Assembly (NCBI RefSeq): GCF_003058225.1
Contig: NZ_QBUG01000010.1
Coordinates: 235,339 to 299,338 of the forward strand
DNA: 64,000 bases
Direction: 5' to 3'
Origin: Promicromonospora sp. AC04
GTDB taxonomy: Bacteria; Actinomycetota; Actinomycetes; Actinomycetales; Cellulomonadaceae
Positions 33,580 through 41,814 of the stretch are shown here, piece after piece (the first letter of the stretch is position 1; every line of letters starts with the position of its first letter). The position numbers were made by a program, and so were the translations under genes. Under the pieces are notes generated by a model. The model was given only the letters and a program-made list of their open reading frames with translations, made no database searches and was not told the DNA's origin.

Positions 33580-33963
33580 TCAGGCGTCGGGCTCGAACAT
33601 CGACTCGAGCTGGTCGGCGATCCAGTCCAGCTCAGGGTGGTCGGACGCAGCCTTGAGCACGAGTGCCTCGTGCTCTTCCACCGTGCCGGCCAGATCCGGG
33701 TAGCCGTTCACGCGATACGTTGCTGCGACGACGATCCACGCGAGGCGCTTGTTGCCGTCGACGAGCGGGTGGTTTCGGTTCACCGAGTCGAGCGTGGCCG
33801 CCATCTTGAGGTGGATTCCGGGGTAGAGCTCCTGGCCGTACGAGGTCATGCTCGCTCGCGCCAGGGATGCCTCCAGCAGTCCGAGGTCGCGGACCACGGG
33901 CTTGATCTGTTCCGCGACCTCGAACATCCGCAACGCGATGTGCGCCGGGACGAGGTGCATCAC
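33580..33963 (-). CDS. Doc-type Fic-domain toxin
   Basis: The 127-residue protein matches Doc toxins in size and carries the Fic core HPLVDGNKRLAW. Doc enzymes phosphorylate elongation factor Tu and stop translation; other Fic proteins AMPylate. The upstream gene overlaps its GTG and encodes an AbrB-type antitoxin, the typical Phd/AbrB-Doc layout. An ATG one codon after the GTG (33960) could be the start instead. The C-terminus EHEALVLKAASDHPELDW fits Doc family proteins. Confidence 0.85.
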   Translation of the reverse strand: MMHLVPAHIALRMFEVAEQIKPVVRDLGLLEASLARASMTSYGQELYPGIHLKMAATLDSVNRNHPLVDGNKRLAWIVVAATYRVNGYPDLAGTVEEHEALVLKAASDHPELDWIADQLESMFEPDA

Positions 33964-34202
33964 TGTGCGAGCCGGTTCAGGAGCTCTCGGTCACGCTTGC
34001 CGACGTAGTCGGCTGCAGCGAGCCAGTCCTCGGCCGTGGGGCGTGCGTCCTCCGCAGGTCGTCCAAGCTCGACCTTCGAGATCACCACCGCACCGTCGAC
34101 AACCCTGAAGTCGAGGGCGTCACCGACATGCAGACCGGCAGCCTCGGCGATGTCCTTGGGGACGGTCACCTGGTTCTTGGGGCGAAGGGTCAGGATCGTC
34201 AT
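33960..34202 (-). CDS. AbrB/MazE-type antitoxin
   Basis: The 80-residue product begins with a SpoVT/AbrB swapped-hairpin DNA-binding domain (TLRPKNQVTVPKDIAEAAGLHVGD) and ends in a basic/acidic tail likely to bind the Doc toxin. GGAGG lies 6 nt before the ATG at 34202. Its TGA overlaps the GTG/ATG of the toxin gene, so the pair is translationally coupled with the antitoxin first. Repeated TAGGAT/TAGTAGGA sequences just upstream are candidate autoregulatory sites. Confidence 0.85.
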   Translation of the reverse strand: MTILTLRPKNQVTVPKDIAEAAGLHVGDALDFRVVDGAVVISKVELGRPAEDARPTAEDWLAAADYVGKRDRELLNRLAQ

Positions 34203-34220
34203 GCCAGCCTCCGGTAAGAG

Positions 34221-34244
34221 ATTCCTACTATCTAACCATCCTAC
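34221..34244 (-). promoter_or_regulatory. Candidate AbrB operator/promoter of the toxin-antitoxin pair
   Basis: Read on the minus strand this short A+T-rich stretch (GTAGGATGG, TTAGAT, AGTAGGAAT) contains three related TAG-GA units and possible -10 hexamers, 19-42 bases before the antitoxin start. AbrB-type antitoxins usually repress their own promoter. Confidence 0.4.
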
Positions 34245-34329
34245 CCACGCGGGTGATCTCGATACCTTGAGCACGCCACCCTGAGACGGCCGCCGATGAC
34301 TTTCCGGCGTCTGCCCGGTCGGACCTGGT

Positions 34330-35460
34330 ATGGGCGACAACGCCGCAGGTTCTGCACCGACGCGTGTCCAGGCGGCGGTCGACCGGCTCGTGGCCGACGG
34401 CGGCGAGGTCGGCCTCCAGGTCGCGGTCATCCACAGGGGCGGGCTCGTCGTCGACGCGGTGAGCGGCCTGGCCGACGCCGAACAGGGGCTGCCGGTCACC
34501 CCGCACACCCTGTTCTTCGCCGCGTCGACGGCCAAGGGCGTCGCCTCCGCCGTCGCGCACGTGCTGGTGGAGCGCGGCGAGCTGACCTACGACCTGCGGG
34601 TCGCCGACGTCTGGCCGGAGTTCGCCGCGCACGGCAAGGGCGACGTGACCCTGCGGCACGTCCTGATGCACACGGCCGGCGTGCCCGCGCCGCCGTACAC
34701 GACGACAGCCGAGGACCTGTGCGACTGGGACCGGATGTGCAGTGCGCTCGCGGACGCGGAACCCTGGTGGGAGCCGGGCACCCGGTTCGGGTACCACGCC
34801 CAGACCTTCGGCTTCCTGCTCGGCGAGACCGTGCGTCGGGCGACCGGGCGCTCGCTGTCGTGGTGGCTCCGGGCAGTCGTCACCGGGCCGCTCGGGGTCG
34901 AGGACGACGTGCACTTCGGCGTCGCCCCCGCGTTGCTGGGTCGCGTGGCGCGGCAGGAGCCGGCCATCGGGCCGCCGTCGGCTCCTGAGCCGGGCTCGCC
35001 CGCCGACCGGGCGGTCCCGCCCGGGATCCGGGCGAGCGCGGCCCTCGCCAACCGGCGCGACGTGCTGACGAGCGACATACCTTCCCAGGGCACGGTGTCG
35101 GCCCGCGGAGCGGCGCGCGTGTTCGCGGGCCTGCTGGGGCACACGGGCGTCCCCCTCGTGTCGCCGGCGCGGCTGGCGGAGCTGGCCCGGCCGGCGTTCG
35201 AGGGGCCGGACGAGGTGATGGGCATGCAGGCGTCGTGGGCCTTCGGGTTCAGCCCGCAGCGCCCGAGCGGAGTGCCGTCCCGCGCGGGATCGGCCTTCGG
35301 CATGCTCGGCGCGAACGGCTCAGGGGCCTGGGCGGACATCGACTCCGGCGTCGCCGTCGCGGTGCTGCGGAACCGCTTCAGCCCGGACTGGACCGTCGTC
35401 GGCAGGATCGACCGGCTCGTCGCGGAGCTCTTTCCGACCCCACCCCGAGGAGAAACATGA
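34330..35460 (+). CDS. Serine hydrolase of the class C beta-lactamase/esterase family
   Basis: The 376-residue protein has the penicillin-binding-like fold with nucleophile Ser66 and Lys69 (STAK) and Tyr155 in YHAQTFG, the layout of EstB-type esterases and DD-peptidase-like hydrolases. It has no signal peptide, which argues against a secreted beta-lactamase. HTAGVPA and GANGSGAWADI correspond to other conserved blocks. It overlaps the following PPOX gene by ATGA. The substrate is unknown. Confidence 0.8.
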   Translation: MGDNAAGSAPTRVQAAVDRLVADGGEVGLQVAVIHRGGLVVDAVSGLADAEQGLPVTPHTLFFAASTAKGVASAVAHVLVERGELTYDLRVADVWPEFAAHGKGDVTLRHVLMHTAGVPAPPYTTTAEDLCDWDRMCSALADAEPWWEPGTRFGYHAQTFGFLLGETVRRATGRSLSWWLRAVVTGPLGVEDDVHFGVAPALLGRVARQEPAIGPPSAPEPGSPADRAVPPGIRASAALANRRDVLTSDIPSQGTVSARGAARVFAGLLGHTGVPLVSPARLAELARPAFEGPDEVMGMQASWAFGFSPQRPSGVPSRAGSAFGMLGANGSGAWADIDSGVAVAVLRNRFSPDWTVVGRIDRLVAELFPTPPRGET

Positions 35461-35975
35461 AAGACCCAGTGACCACCATCGACGCCCGGTTCAGCGACGC
35501 CGGCGCGGAGCCGACCAGCTGGCAGGCGACCCAGGAGGTGTTGGAGAACGCCCAGCTCACCTGGCTGACCACCGTGCGCGCCGACGGCCGCCCGCACGTC
35601 ACGCCGCTGGTCGCCGTCTGGCTCGACGGGGCACTGCACTTCACGACGGGCCCCGAGGAGCAGAAGGCCGTCAACCTCGCGGCCAACCCGAACGTCGTGC
35701 TGACCACGGGCTGCAACACCTGGGACGAGGGCCTGGACGTCATGGTCGAGGGTCCAGCCCTACGCGTCACGGACCAGGCCACGCTGGAGCGGCTCGCGGC
35801 GGCCTGGCGCACCAAGTGGGCCGGCCAGTGGCAGTACGACGTCGGGGACGGCGCGTTCCGCAACGACGTCGGCGGGACCGCCCTCGTGTTCGCCGTGGAA
35901 CCGGCCAAGGTGCTGGCCTTCGGCAAGGGCACGTTCACCCACACCCGTCACGTGCCGCGCCGGTCGGCGCCGTGA
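35457..35975 (+). CDS. Pyridoxamine 5'-phosphate oxidase-family protein
   Basis: The 172-residue product has the split-barrel flavin/F420-binding fold: WLTTVRADGRPHVTPLVAVWLDGALHF and the following EEQKAVNLAANPNVVLTTG are typical. Members reduce or bind small molecules with FMN or F420. The ATG at 35457 overlaps the serine-hydrolase stop and has GAGGAG just upstream, so the two form a coupled pair. No substrate can be read from the sequence. Confidence 0.8.
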   Translation: MKDPVTTIDARFSDAGAEPTSWQATQEVLENAQLTWLTTVRADGRPHVTPLVAVWLDGALHFTTGPEEQKAVNLAANPNVVLTTGCNTWDEGLDVMVEGPALRVTDQATLERLAAAWRTKWAGQWQYDVGDGAFRNDVGGTALVFAVEPAKVLAFGKGTFTHTRHVPRRSAP

Positions 35976-35991
35976 TGGCCCGCGGCCCCCG

Positions 35992-38094
35992 TCAGTACAG
36001 CCAGGGCGCCACCTTGTGCACGGCCTCGCCGAGCGCCGGCGTGAGCGTCCGCACGTAGGTGGCCGACAGGTGCGAGCCGTCCCGGTAGACCATCACGTTC
36101 CCGATCACCGGCGGGCATGACCTCGGCTCGCAGATCAGGTCCGACAGGTCCACGTGCCCGGCGCTCTCGGGCATGCCCGGGTAGGCCTTCACCGGGTTGC
36201 GCTTCACGAACACGTCGGAGCGGTCCACCACGCACCGGGCGCCGTCGCGCCCGTGCGCCTCCACGCAGTTCGGCGGGCTCCAGGCGAACCGCGGGTTGTC
36301 GCGGATCGTGACCACAGGCACGCCCGCGGCGTCGAGCTGCTGCCAGGCCGCCACCTCGGCGGGGAGAACCGCCTCGGGCCGGTCGTCCTCGTACGTGTGC
36401 GTGCCGGTCACGAACACCGCGTCCGGGTCCAGCTCGACAGTGTCGGCGATCAGGTTCGCGCTCCAGAGCGCGCAGTCGTCGGTGGGCACCGGCTCGTACC
36501 GCATGCGGCACTGCCCCTTCCCGGCCAGCAGCACGCGCCAGCCGTTGTCCTGGCCCATCCGGGTGATCGCCGGCGCCCACTGGTACGTGTGGGAGCCGCC
36601 GGCGATGAGCACGGTCCGGGTCGGGTCGGCTGGGTCGTGGAGGGTGCACATCCGTACCTCGTCGAACCCCGGGCCGTCGCCGTGCTCCTGGATGCAGGTC
36701 TTGTCGACGTCGGTCTCGGGCCGATCGTGCTTCGCGACCTCCGGATCGGGCCGCACCGGTGCCGTGTCGGGCGCCTCGTCCACGGTGACGCCGGCCGGGG
36801 CGGAGAGCCTGCCCGGTGCGGTCCTGGGTTCCTGTGCGCGCAGCGCGTCGGCGCCCGCGTACTCGGCGCCGAGGTGCTCGAGCTGTTCCAGCTTCGCCGC
36901 CTCGCGCGTCTGCACGCCGATGCTCGCGGCCGCCGTCGGCACGACGACGAGCGCGGTCGCGACGCCGGCCGCCAGCAGCGCGACCGCCGCCCGCGGCCGT
37001 GTCAGGGTCCGTGGCACCGCGAGGCCAACGGGGCGCGCGACCACCTGCCGCGTGGCCCAGGCGAGGAGCACGGACACGGCCAGCACCATCGTCGCGCCGC
37101 GCCAGCCGACGGCCGGGAAGCCCCGGACGGCCAGGTAGAAGATGAGCACCGGCCAGTGCCACAGGTACAGCTCGTAGGAGATGCCGGCCAGGAACCGGAG
37201 CGGCGCCAGGTCGAGCACACGCCGCGGACCCCAGGACGCCGGGGTGCCCGCGCCCGCGAGCACCAGCAGCGCACCGATCACCGGCCAGAGCGTCCAGACG
37301 CCGGGGAAGAGCGTCCCGCCGTCGAGCAGGAAGCCCGAGGAGACGACGAGGCCGAGCCCGGCCCACGCGCCCACGGTGCGCAGGACGGCGGCGCCGCGGA
37401 GGGGGACGAGCGCGAGCAGCGCGCCCACGCCGAGCTCCCAGAACCGGGTGGCGGTGTGGAAGTAGGCAACCGGCTGCAGCACCCCGGTGAGGTACAGCGC
37501 GTAGCCGAACGACGCGGCGGACGCGACGGCGACGACGAGCGCGAGCCGGCGTCGGACCGGGACTCGGGCCCGCCGGCACAGCCACGCCACGACCAGCACG
37601 ACGAGCGGCCAGCCCAGCAGGAACTGTCCCTGCACGGACAGCGACCAGAAGTGCTGGAGCGGGCTGGCCGACGGCCCGGCCGCCCCGTAGGCGAGCGAGT
37701 TCGAGATCAGGTCCCAGTTCTCGACGTAGAGCGCGGACGCGACCACCTGCCGCCACACGTCGAGCCATCGTGCGCTGGGCATCAGGGCCCACGCGGCGAC
37801 GGCGACGGCCCCCAGCACCACGAGGGCCGACGGCGCCAGGCGCGCCAGGTTCCGCGCGTACACCGCCCCGAGCCGGAGGGAGCTCGACTCGGCGCGGCGC
37901 ACGAGCGCGCCGGTGACGAGGAACCCGGAGATCACGAGGAAGACGTCGACGCCCCCGGACACGCGGCCGCCGCCGAAGAGGTGGAACAGCACCACGAGCA
38001 GGAGCGCGAGGCCGCGCAGGCCGTGCACCTCGGTGAGATGCGGACGGGTCGTCGTGGGGACGAGCGGGGCGGACGGAACAGCGGCGTTCATCAA
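35992..38094 (-). CDS. OafA/YrhL-type acyltransferase with C-terminal SGNH domain
   Basis: The 700-residue membrane protein has an acyltransferase-3 domain with about ten hydrophobic segments (HGLRGLALLLVVLFHLF with the catalytic His, then SGGVDVFLVISGFLVTGALV) and, after residue ~400, an extracytoplasmic SGNH domain (LIAGGSHTYQWAPAI, G-S variant; DGSHLSATYV with Asp and His). Such proteins O-acetylate cell-wall or surface polysaccharides. A start at 38094 (MMNAAV) or one codon later is possible. It is convergent with the PPOX gene (16-base gap) and lies downstream of the alpha-glucuronidase gene on the same strand. Confidence 0.85.
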   Translation of the reverse strand: MMNAAVPSAPLVPTTTRPHLTEVHGLRGLALLLVVLFHLFGGGRVSGGVDVFLVISGFLVTGALVRRAESSSLRLGAVYARNLARLAPSALVVLGAVAVAAWALMPSARWLDVWRQVVASALYVENWDLISNSLAYGAAGPSASPLQHFWSLSVQGQFLLGWPLVVLVVAWLCRRARVPVRRRLALVVAVASAASFGYALYLTGVLQPVAYFHTATRFWELGVGALLALVPLRGAAVLRTVGAWAGLGLVVSSGFLLDGGTLFPGVWTLWPVIGALLVLAGAGTPASWGPRRVLDLAPLRFLAGISYELYLWHWPVLIFYLAVRGFPAVGWRGATMVLAVSVLLAWATRQVVARPVGLAVPRTLTRPRAAVALLAAGVATALVVVPTAAASIGVQTREAAKLEQLEHLGAEYAGADALRAQEPRTAPGRLSAPAGVTVDEAPDTAPVRPDPEVAKHDRPETDVDKTCIQEHGDGPGFDEVRMCTLHDPADPTRTVLIAGGSHTYQWAPAITRMGQDNGWRVLLAGKGQCRMRYEPVPTDDCALWSANLIADTVELDPDAVFVTGTHTYEDDRPEAVLPAEVAAWQQLDAAGVPVVTIRDNPRFAWSPPNCVEAHGRDGARCVVDRSDVFVKRNPVKAYPGMPESAGHVDLSDLICEPRSCPPVIGNVMVYRDGSHLSATYVRTLTPALGEAVHKVAPWLY

Positions 38095-38101
38095 GGAACC
38101 A

Positions 38102-38136
38102 CCAGGTGTGTTGGAACCTACTGCTTACACACCTGG
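38102..38136. repeat. 10-bp inverted repeat upstream of the acyltransferase gene
   Basis: CCAGGTGTGT (38102-38111) and ACACACCTGG (38127-38136) are perfect reverse complements around 15 nt. Placed 8 bases before the acyltransferase start and 62 bases after the alpha-glucuronidase stop, it could be an operator or the terminator of the upstream gene. Confidence 0.6.
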
Positions 38137-38197
38137 GGACGCGCAGCCTCGCTGAAACGCTGTGGCCGTTACCGAAGCGACGCCGGAGTTCACCCGC

Positions 38198-40291
38198 TCA
38201 GTAGATGGTACGTCCCCTCTCGTCCTGGATGCCCGATTTTCTCAGGAAGTAGGTGTTCACCTGGTCGCGCCATTCGGTGGCGCTGCGCAGCTGCTCGGCG
38301 AGCCGCTCCGAGACCCGTTCGGAGACGCGGGGGTCCACCAGCTTCGACGCCTCCGACCACGCGCCGATCATCGCCTCGACCCGGGACACGCCTTCGAAAT
38401 GGGTGTCGTAGATGTGCTGGATCACGGTCTTGCCGCTGTGCAGCACGTGCGTGTACGGCACGTGGTGGAAGAAGAGCAGCAGCTCGTCGGGGCAGGTCGA
38501 CGGCGACTCGAAGGCCGCCGACCACGGCGCCGGGTACTGGCCCGCGTAGCCCGTGCCGGTCCGGACCGTGCGGTCGACGCCGATGCCGTCCCGGTCAGCG
38601 AAGTGGTACGTGCCCCAGGGGGTGTACTCGTAGCCGTCGACGTCGGGCCCGTAGTGGTGGCCCGGGCGCACCATGAAGCCCACGCCGAGCGGCGCCGTGT
38701 ACTGCTCGTACGTCTCCCACGACCGGTCCAGCACGGCATGCACTGCCTGCCCGACGGAGTCCGGCGCACCCGGGAACGTGAGGCCCACCCACTCGTCGAG
38801 CACGGCGGCCGGGTCGAGCGTCGGGTCCCAGCACAGCCGCCCGTACGCGTAGAGGTTGGCCTGCGCGAACGGGTGCCCCGTCCAGAACTCGTCGTCGCCC
38901 ACGTTGGAGACGGCGGCGAAGCCGCCGGCGGGCTTGCGCCACCTGCCGGTGCCCGGGTCCTCCGCCGCCTTGCCGCGGCCGGTGGCGAGGTCGGCCACGG
39001 TGGGCGAGCCGTTGTCCCGGCCGTCGGCGTCCCAGAAGCGGAACCCGAGGATCTGGCTCCACTGCGGCCCGAGGTACACGGCGTGCTGCTGCTGGCCGGT
39101 GTACTCCTGGGTGACCTGCAGCTCCAGGGCGACCCGCGTGTGCGGCATCGCGGCCAGGACCGGCGAGAGCGGCTCCCGCACCTGGAAGTCGAGCGGACCG
39201 TACTTGACCTGCACGACGACGTTGTCCGAGAACGCGCCGTCCAGCGGGTGGAAGTGGTCGTACGCGGCGCGCGCGCGATCGGTCGACCGGTCGCGCCAGT
39301 CCTGCCGGTGGTCGTAGACGAACGCCCGCCAGTGGATCAGGCCCTCGTACGGCTCGACGGCCGCGGCCAGCATGTTCGCACCGTCGGCGTGGGTGCGCCC
39401 GTACGCGAACGGGCCGGGCTGGCCCTCGGAGTCCGCCTTGACCACGAACCCGCCGAAGTCCGGGATCGCGTCCCAGACGCGCGCGGCCGCCCGTACCCAC
39501 CAGTGCGCGACGTCCTGGTCGAGCGGGTCGGACGTGCTGAGGCCGCCGAGCGCGATGGGGGAGGCGAACGACACCGACAGGTGCACCCGGATACCCCACC
39601 GCCGGAAGACGGCGGCGATCCGGACGACGTCGCCCAGGTCGTCGGTCAGCAGGTGCGCCTCGTGCTGGTGCACGTTGACGTTGTTGATCGCCACGCGGTT
39701 GATCCCGATCGCGGCCAGCAGCCGTGCGTACCGCTCGACGCGCGACAGGTCCCCGCGGACGAAACCGTTGTCGTAGAAGATCGAGCCGCCGGAGTACCCG
39801 CGTTCGACCTGCCCCATCGAGGGGTGCGCGTGCACGTTGTCCCAGTGGTCGAGCATCCGCAGGTCCGTGGCGGGGGCATGCCTCTCGTCGGCGTCGGGGC
39901 CGTCGAACGCGGCCTCGCCCAGGCGCACCACGTGGAACAGCCCGTACAGCAGCCCGGCATCGCTGCCCGCCTGCACGACGACGGCGCCCGCCTCCCGCGT
40001 GAACCGGAAGCTCTCGTCGGCCGAGACGCCGGTGTTCTCGACCAGCTCGGCCGGCGAGGGGTCGCCCGCCGGGAGCTCGGGCGCCAGGGTCAGCACCAGC
40101 TCGGCGTCGGCCACGCCGTCGCCCACCTCGAGGCGGGAGAACGCCCCGCCGAACCGGGCGGTCGCCGCGGCCACCTCTTCGGCGATGGTGCTTGCGAGGG
40201 CGCCGTCGCCGGCCACCACTACCCGGCGGCTGCCGATCGCGGCGAACGCGTCGTCGGGCAGCCAGGCCTCGTGGGGAACTTCTCCAGTCAT
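38198..40291 (-). CDS. aguA: GH67 alpha-glucuronidase
   Basis: The 697-residue enzyme removes (4-O-methyl)glucuronic acid from the non-reducing end of aldouronic acids. There is no signal peptide, so it acts inside the cell on imported oligosaccharides. GH67 landmarks are clear: WDNVHAHPSMGQVERGYSG, INRVAINNVNVH, the acid-containing VKADSEGQPGPFAYGR and the VQVKYGPLDFQVREP block with the Asp/Glu pair. Length is normal for the family. A TAGGGT hexamer at 40343-40348 gives a leader of about 45 nt. It is divergent from the SGNH esterase gene, and together with GH39 it completes glucuronoxylo-oligosaccharide breakdown. Confidence 0.95.
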   Translation of the reverse strand: MTGEVPHEAWLPDDAFAAIGSRRVVVAGDGALASTIAEEVAAATARFGGAFSRLEVGDGVADAELVLTLAPELPAGDPSPAELVENTGVSADESFRFTREAGAVVVQAGSDAGLLYGLFHVVRLGEAAFDGPDADERHAPATDLRMLDHWDNVHAHPSMGQVERGYSGGSIFYDNGFVRGDLSRVERYARLLAAIGINRVAINNVNVHQHEAHLLTDDLGDVVRIAAVFRRWGIRVHLSVSFASPIALGGLSTSDPLDQDVAHWWVRAAARVWDAIPDFGGFVVKADSEGQPGPFAYGRTHADGANMLAAAVEPYEGLIHWRAFVYDHRQDWRDRSTDRARAAYDHFHPLDGAFSDNVVVQVKYGPLDFQVREPLSPVLAAMPHTRVALELQVTQEYTGQQQHAVYLGPQWSQILGFRFWDADGRDNGSPTVADLATGRGKAAEDPGTGRWRKPAGGFAAVSNVGDDEFWTGHPFAQANLYAYGRLCWDPTLDPAAVLDEWVGLTFPGAPDSVGQAVHAVLDRSWETYEQYTAPLGVGFMVRPGHHYGPDVDGYEYTPWGTYHFADRDGIGVDRTVRTGTGYAGQYPAPWSAAFESPSTCPDELLLFFHHVPYTHVLHSGKTVIQHIYDTHFEGVSRVEAMIGAWSEASKLVDPRVSERVSERLAEQLRSATEWRDQVNTYFLRKSGIQDERGRTIY

Positions 40292-40342
40292 GGACCGTCC
40301 CGTCCGTCTTGCGGTTGATGGGCAGGTTTGCGGGGCGTACTT

Positions 40343-40348
40343 ACCCTA
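40343..40348 (-). promoter_or_regulatory. Candidate -10 element of aguA
   Basis: TAGGGT on the minus strand lies about 52 bases before the aguA ATG. No regulator-type palindrome is obvious in 40292-40438. Confidence 0.4.
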
Positions 40349-40426
40349 ACGCCGCCGTCGCTGCGTGCCGTGCGGCGGGACGACCGGTGAGACGAGCGTC
40401 GGGCGGCCCCGGGCCGGCGTCGCCCA

Positions 40427-40432
40427 TACGCT
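40427..40432 (+). promoter_or_regulatory. Leaderless-type -10 element of the SGNH esterase gene
   Basis: TACGCT ends 6 nt before the ATG at 40439. GGGGGA fills the gap and would be too close for a ribosome binding site. Confidence 0.45.
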
Positions 40433-40438
40433 GGGGGA

Positions 40439-41620
40439 ATGACCGCCGGGCCCCGCCAGATCTCCACACTCGTCACCGCCGAGCTGCTGCGCGGCGCGCT
40501 GGAGGTCGAGCAGACGCCGAACGGCGTGCGTGTGCACCGGCTGCCGGCCCGGGCGCGCGCCCAGGCCGCGGACCCGCAGCTCGCCATGGCCGAGTCGCAG
40601 CTGTCCGGGGTGCGGCTGGCCTTCACGACGGCCGCGACGAGCATCGAGCTGCGGGCGCTGGCGGTCCGGTTCGGCTTCAGCGGCGCCCCGGCCCGCCCGC
40701 TCGGCGTCTTCGACCTCGTCGTCGACGGCCGGCCCGCCGGGCAGGCCAGCCTCGCCGAGGCCGTCGTCGTGACCATCGACATGGCGACCGGAGCGCGGGA
40801 GACCGAGCCGGGCGGGATCGGCTCCGTCGTGTTCGACGGGCTGCCCGACGGCGAGAAGTCCGTGCAGCTCTGGCTGCCCCACAACGAGACCGTCGAGCCC
40901 GTCGAGCTGCGCACGGACGCGCCGGTGCGGCCGTCGCTGGAGCGGCGCCCGGTGTGGCTGCACCACGGCAGCTCGATCAGCCAGGGTTCCAACGCGATAC
41001 GCCCGACCGGCATCTGGCCGGCGGTCGCCGCGTCCCTCGGGGGCGTCGACCTCGTCAACCTCGGGTTCGGCGGGAGCGCCCTGCTCGACCCGTTTACCGC
41101 ACGCGCCGTGCGCGACACCCCGGCCGACCTGATCAGCCTGAAGGTCGGCATCAACATCGTGAACGCCGACCTCATGCGCCTGCGCGCCTTCGGTCCGGCC
41201 GTGCACGGGTTCCTCGACACGATCCGCGACGGCCACCCGGACACGCCGCTGCTGGTCGTCTCGCCCGTCCTCTGCCCGATCCACGAGAACACGCCCGGCC
41301 CCGGCGCGTTCGACCAGGACGCCCTCGCCGAGGGGCAGCTGCGGTTCCGCGCGACCGGCGACCCCGCCGAACGCGCGGCAGGCAAGCTCACGCTGGTCGT
41401 GATCCGCGAAGAACTCGCCCGCATCGTGCGCGAGCGTGCCGCCGAGGACCCGAACCTGCACTACCTCGACGGCCTCGAGCTCTACGGCCCCGCCGACGCC
41501 GAGGACCTGCCCCTGCCCGACCGGCTCCACCCGGATGCGGCGACCCACCGCCTGATCGGCGAGCGATTCGCGGCGCTCGCGTTCGGCGCGGGCGGGGCGC
41601 TGGCACCGATCCAGCCCTGA
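40439..41620 (+). CDS. SGNH/GDSL-family esterase with N-terminal beta-domain
   Basis: This 393-residue hydrolase has a ~170-residue N-terminal beta-rich domain and a C-terminal SGNH domain: HHGSSISQGS (nucleophile block), VNLGFGGSALLD (Gly block), KVGINIVN (Asn block) and PDRLHPDAATH (Asp-His block). This two-domain layout occurs in carbohydrate esterases of the CE2/SGNH type and in uncharacterised GDSL lipases. Next to the alpha-glucuronidase, a role in removing acetyl or methyl ester groups from xylan fragments is plausible but not shown. No signal peptide is present. Confidence 0.8.
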   Translation: MTAGPRQISTLVTAELLRGALEVEQTPNGVRVHRLPARARAQAADPQLAMAESQLSGVRLAFTTAATSIELRALAVRFGFSGAPARPLGVFDLVVDGRPAGQASLAEAVVVTIDMATGARETEPGGIGSVVFDGLPDGEKSVQLWLPHNETVEPVELRTDAPVRPSLERRPVWLHHGSSISQGSNAIRPTGIWPAVAASLGGVDLVNLGFGGSALLDPFTARAVRDTPADLISLKVGINIVNADLMRLRAFGPAVHGFLDTIRDGHPDTPLLVVSPVLCPIHENTPGPGAFDQDALAEGQLRFRATGDPAERAAGKLTLVVIREELARIVRERAAEDPNLHYLDGLELYGPADAEDLPLPDRLHPDAATHRLIGERFAALAFGAGGALAPIQP

Positions 41621-41678
41621 GTCCCGCGCGGCCTAACTCCACCCGCCGGCCCGAAACCTGCGCGTCCTCTCGCCCGTC

Positions 41679-41732
41679 GAACCGCAACGACACGCCGAGA
41701 TCGCGCGGGATATCGGCGTGTCGCTTCGGTTC
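41679..41732. terminator. Shared hairpin between the SGNH esterase gene and uxaC
   Basis: Two 20-base arms (41679-41698 and 41713-41732) pair with only two mismatches around a 14-nt loop; the inner 11 bp, CGACACGCCGA with TCGGCGTGTCG, are perfect. It lies between convergent genes and can terminate both. The remaining bases of 41621-41814 show nothing else. Confidence 0.65.
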
Positions 41733-41814
41733 AGCAACCCTGACGCACTGGGAACTTGCGGTTCGGGGTGACGGGCCGTGACACGACACAGGTCAGTGGT
41801 CCGGCTGCGGCCTG

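Noticed and set aside
32089..34250. Insertion sequence or integrative element bounded by direct repeats
   Set aside because: No transposase, integrase or terminal inverted repeat was found around either ATPase cassette, and no target-site duplication could be seen.
34330..35460. Antibiotic-resistance beta-lactamase
   Set aside because: The STAK and Tyr motifs fit the family, but there is no signal peptide and the class C KTG-type motif is not evident, so an esterase-like hydrolase is the safer call.
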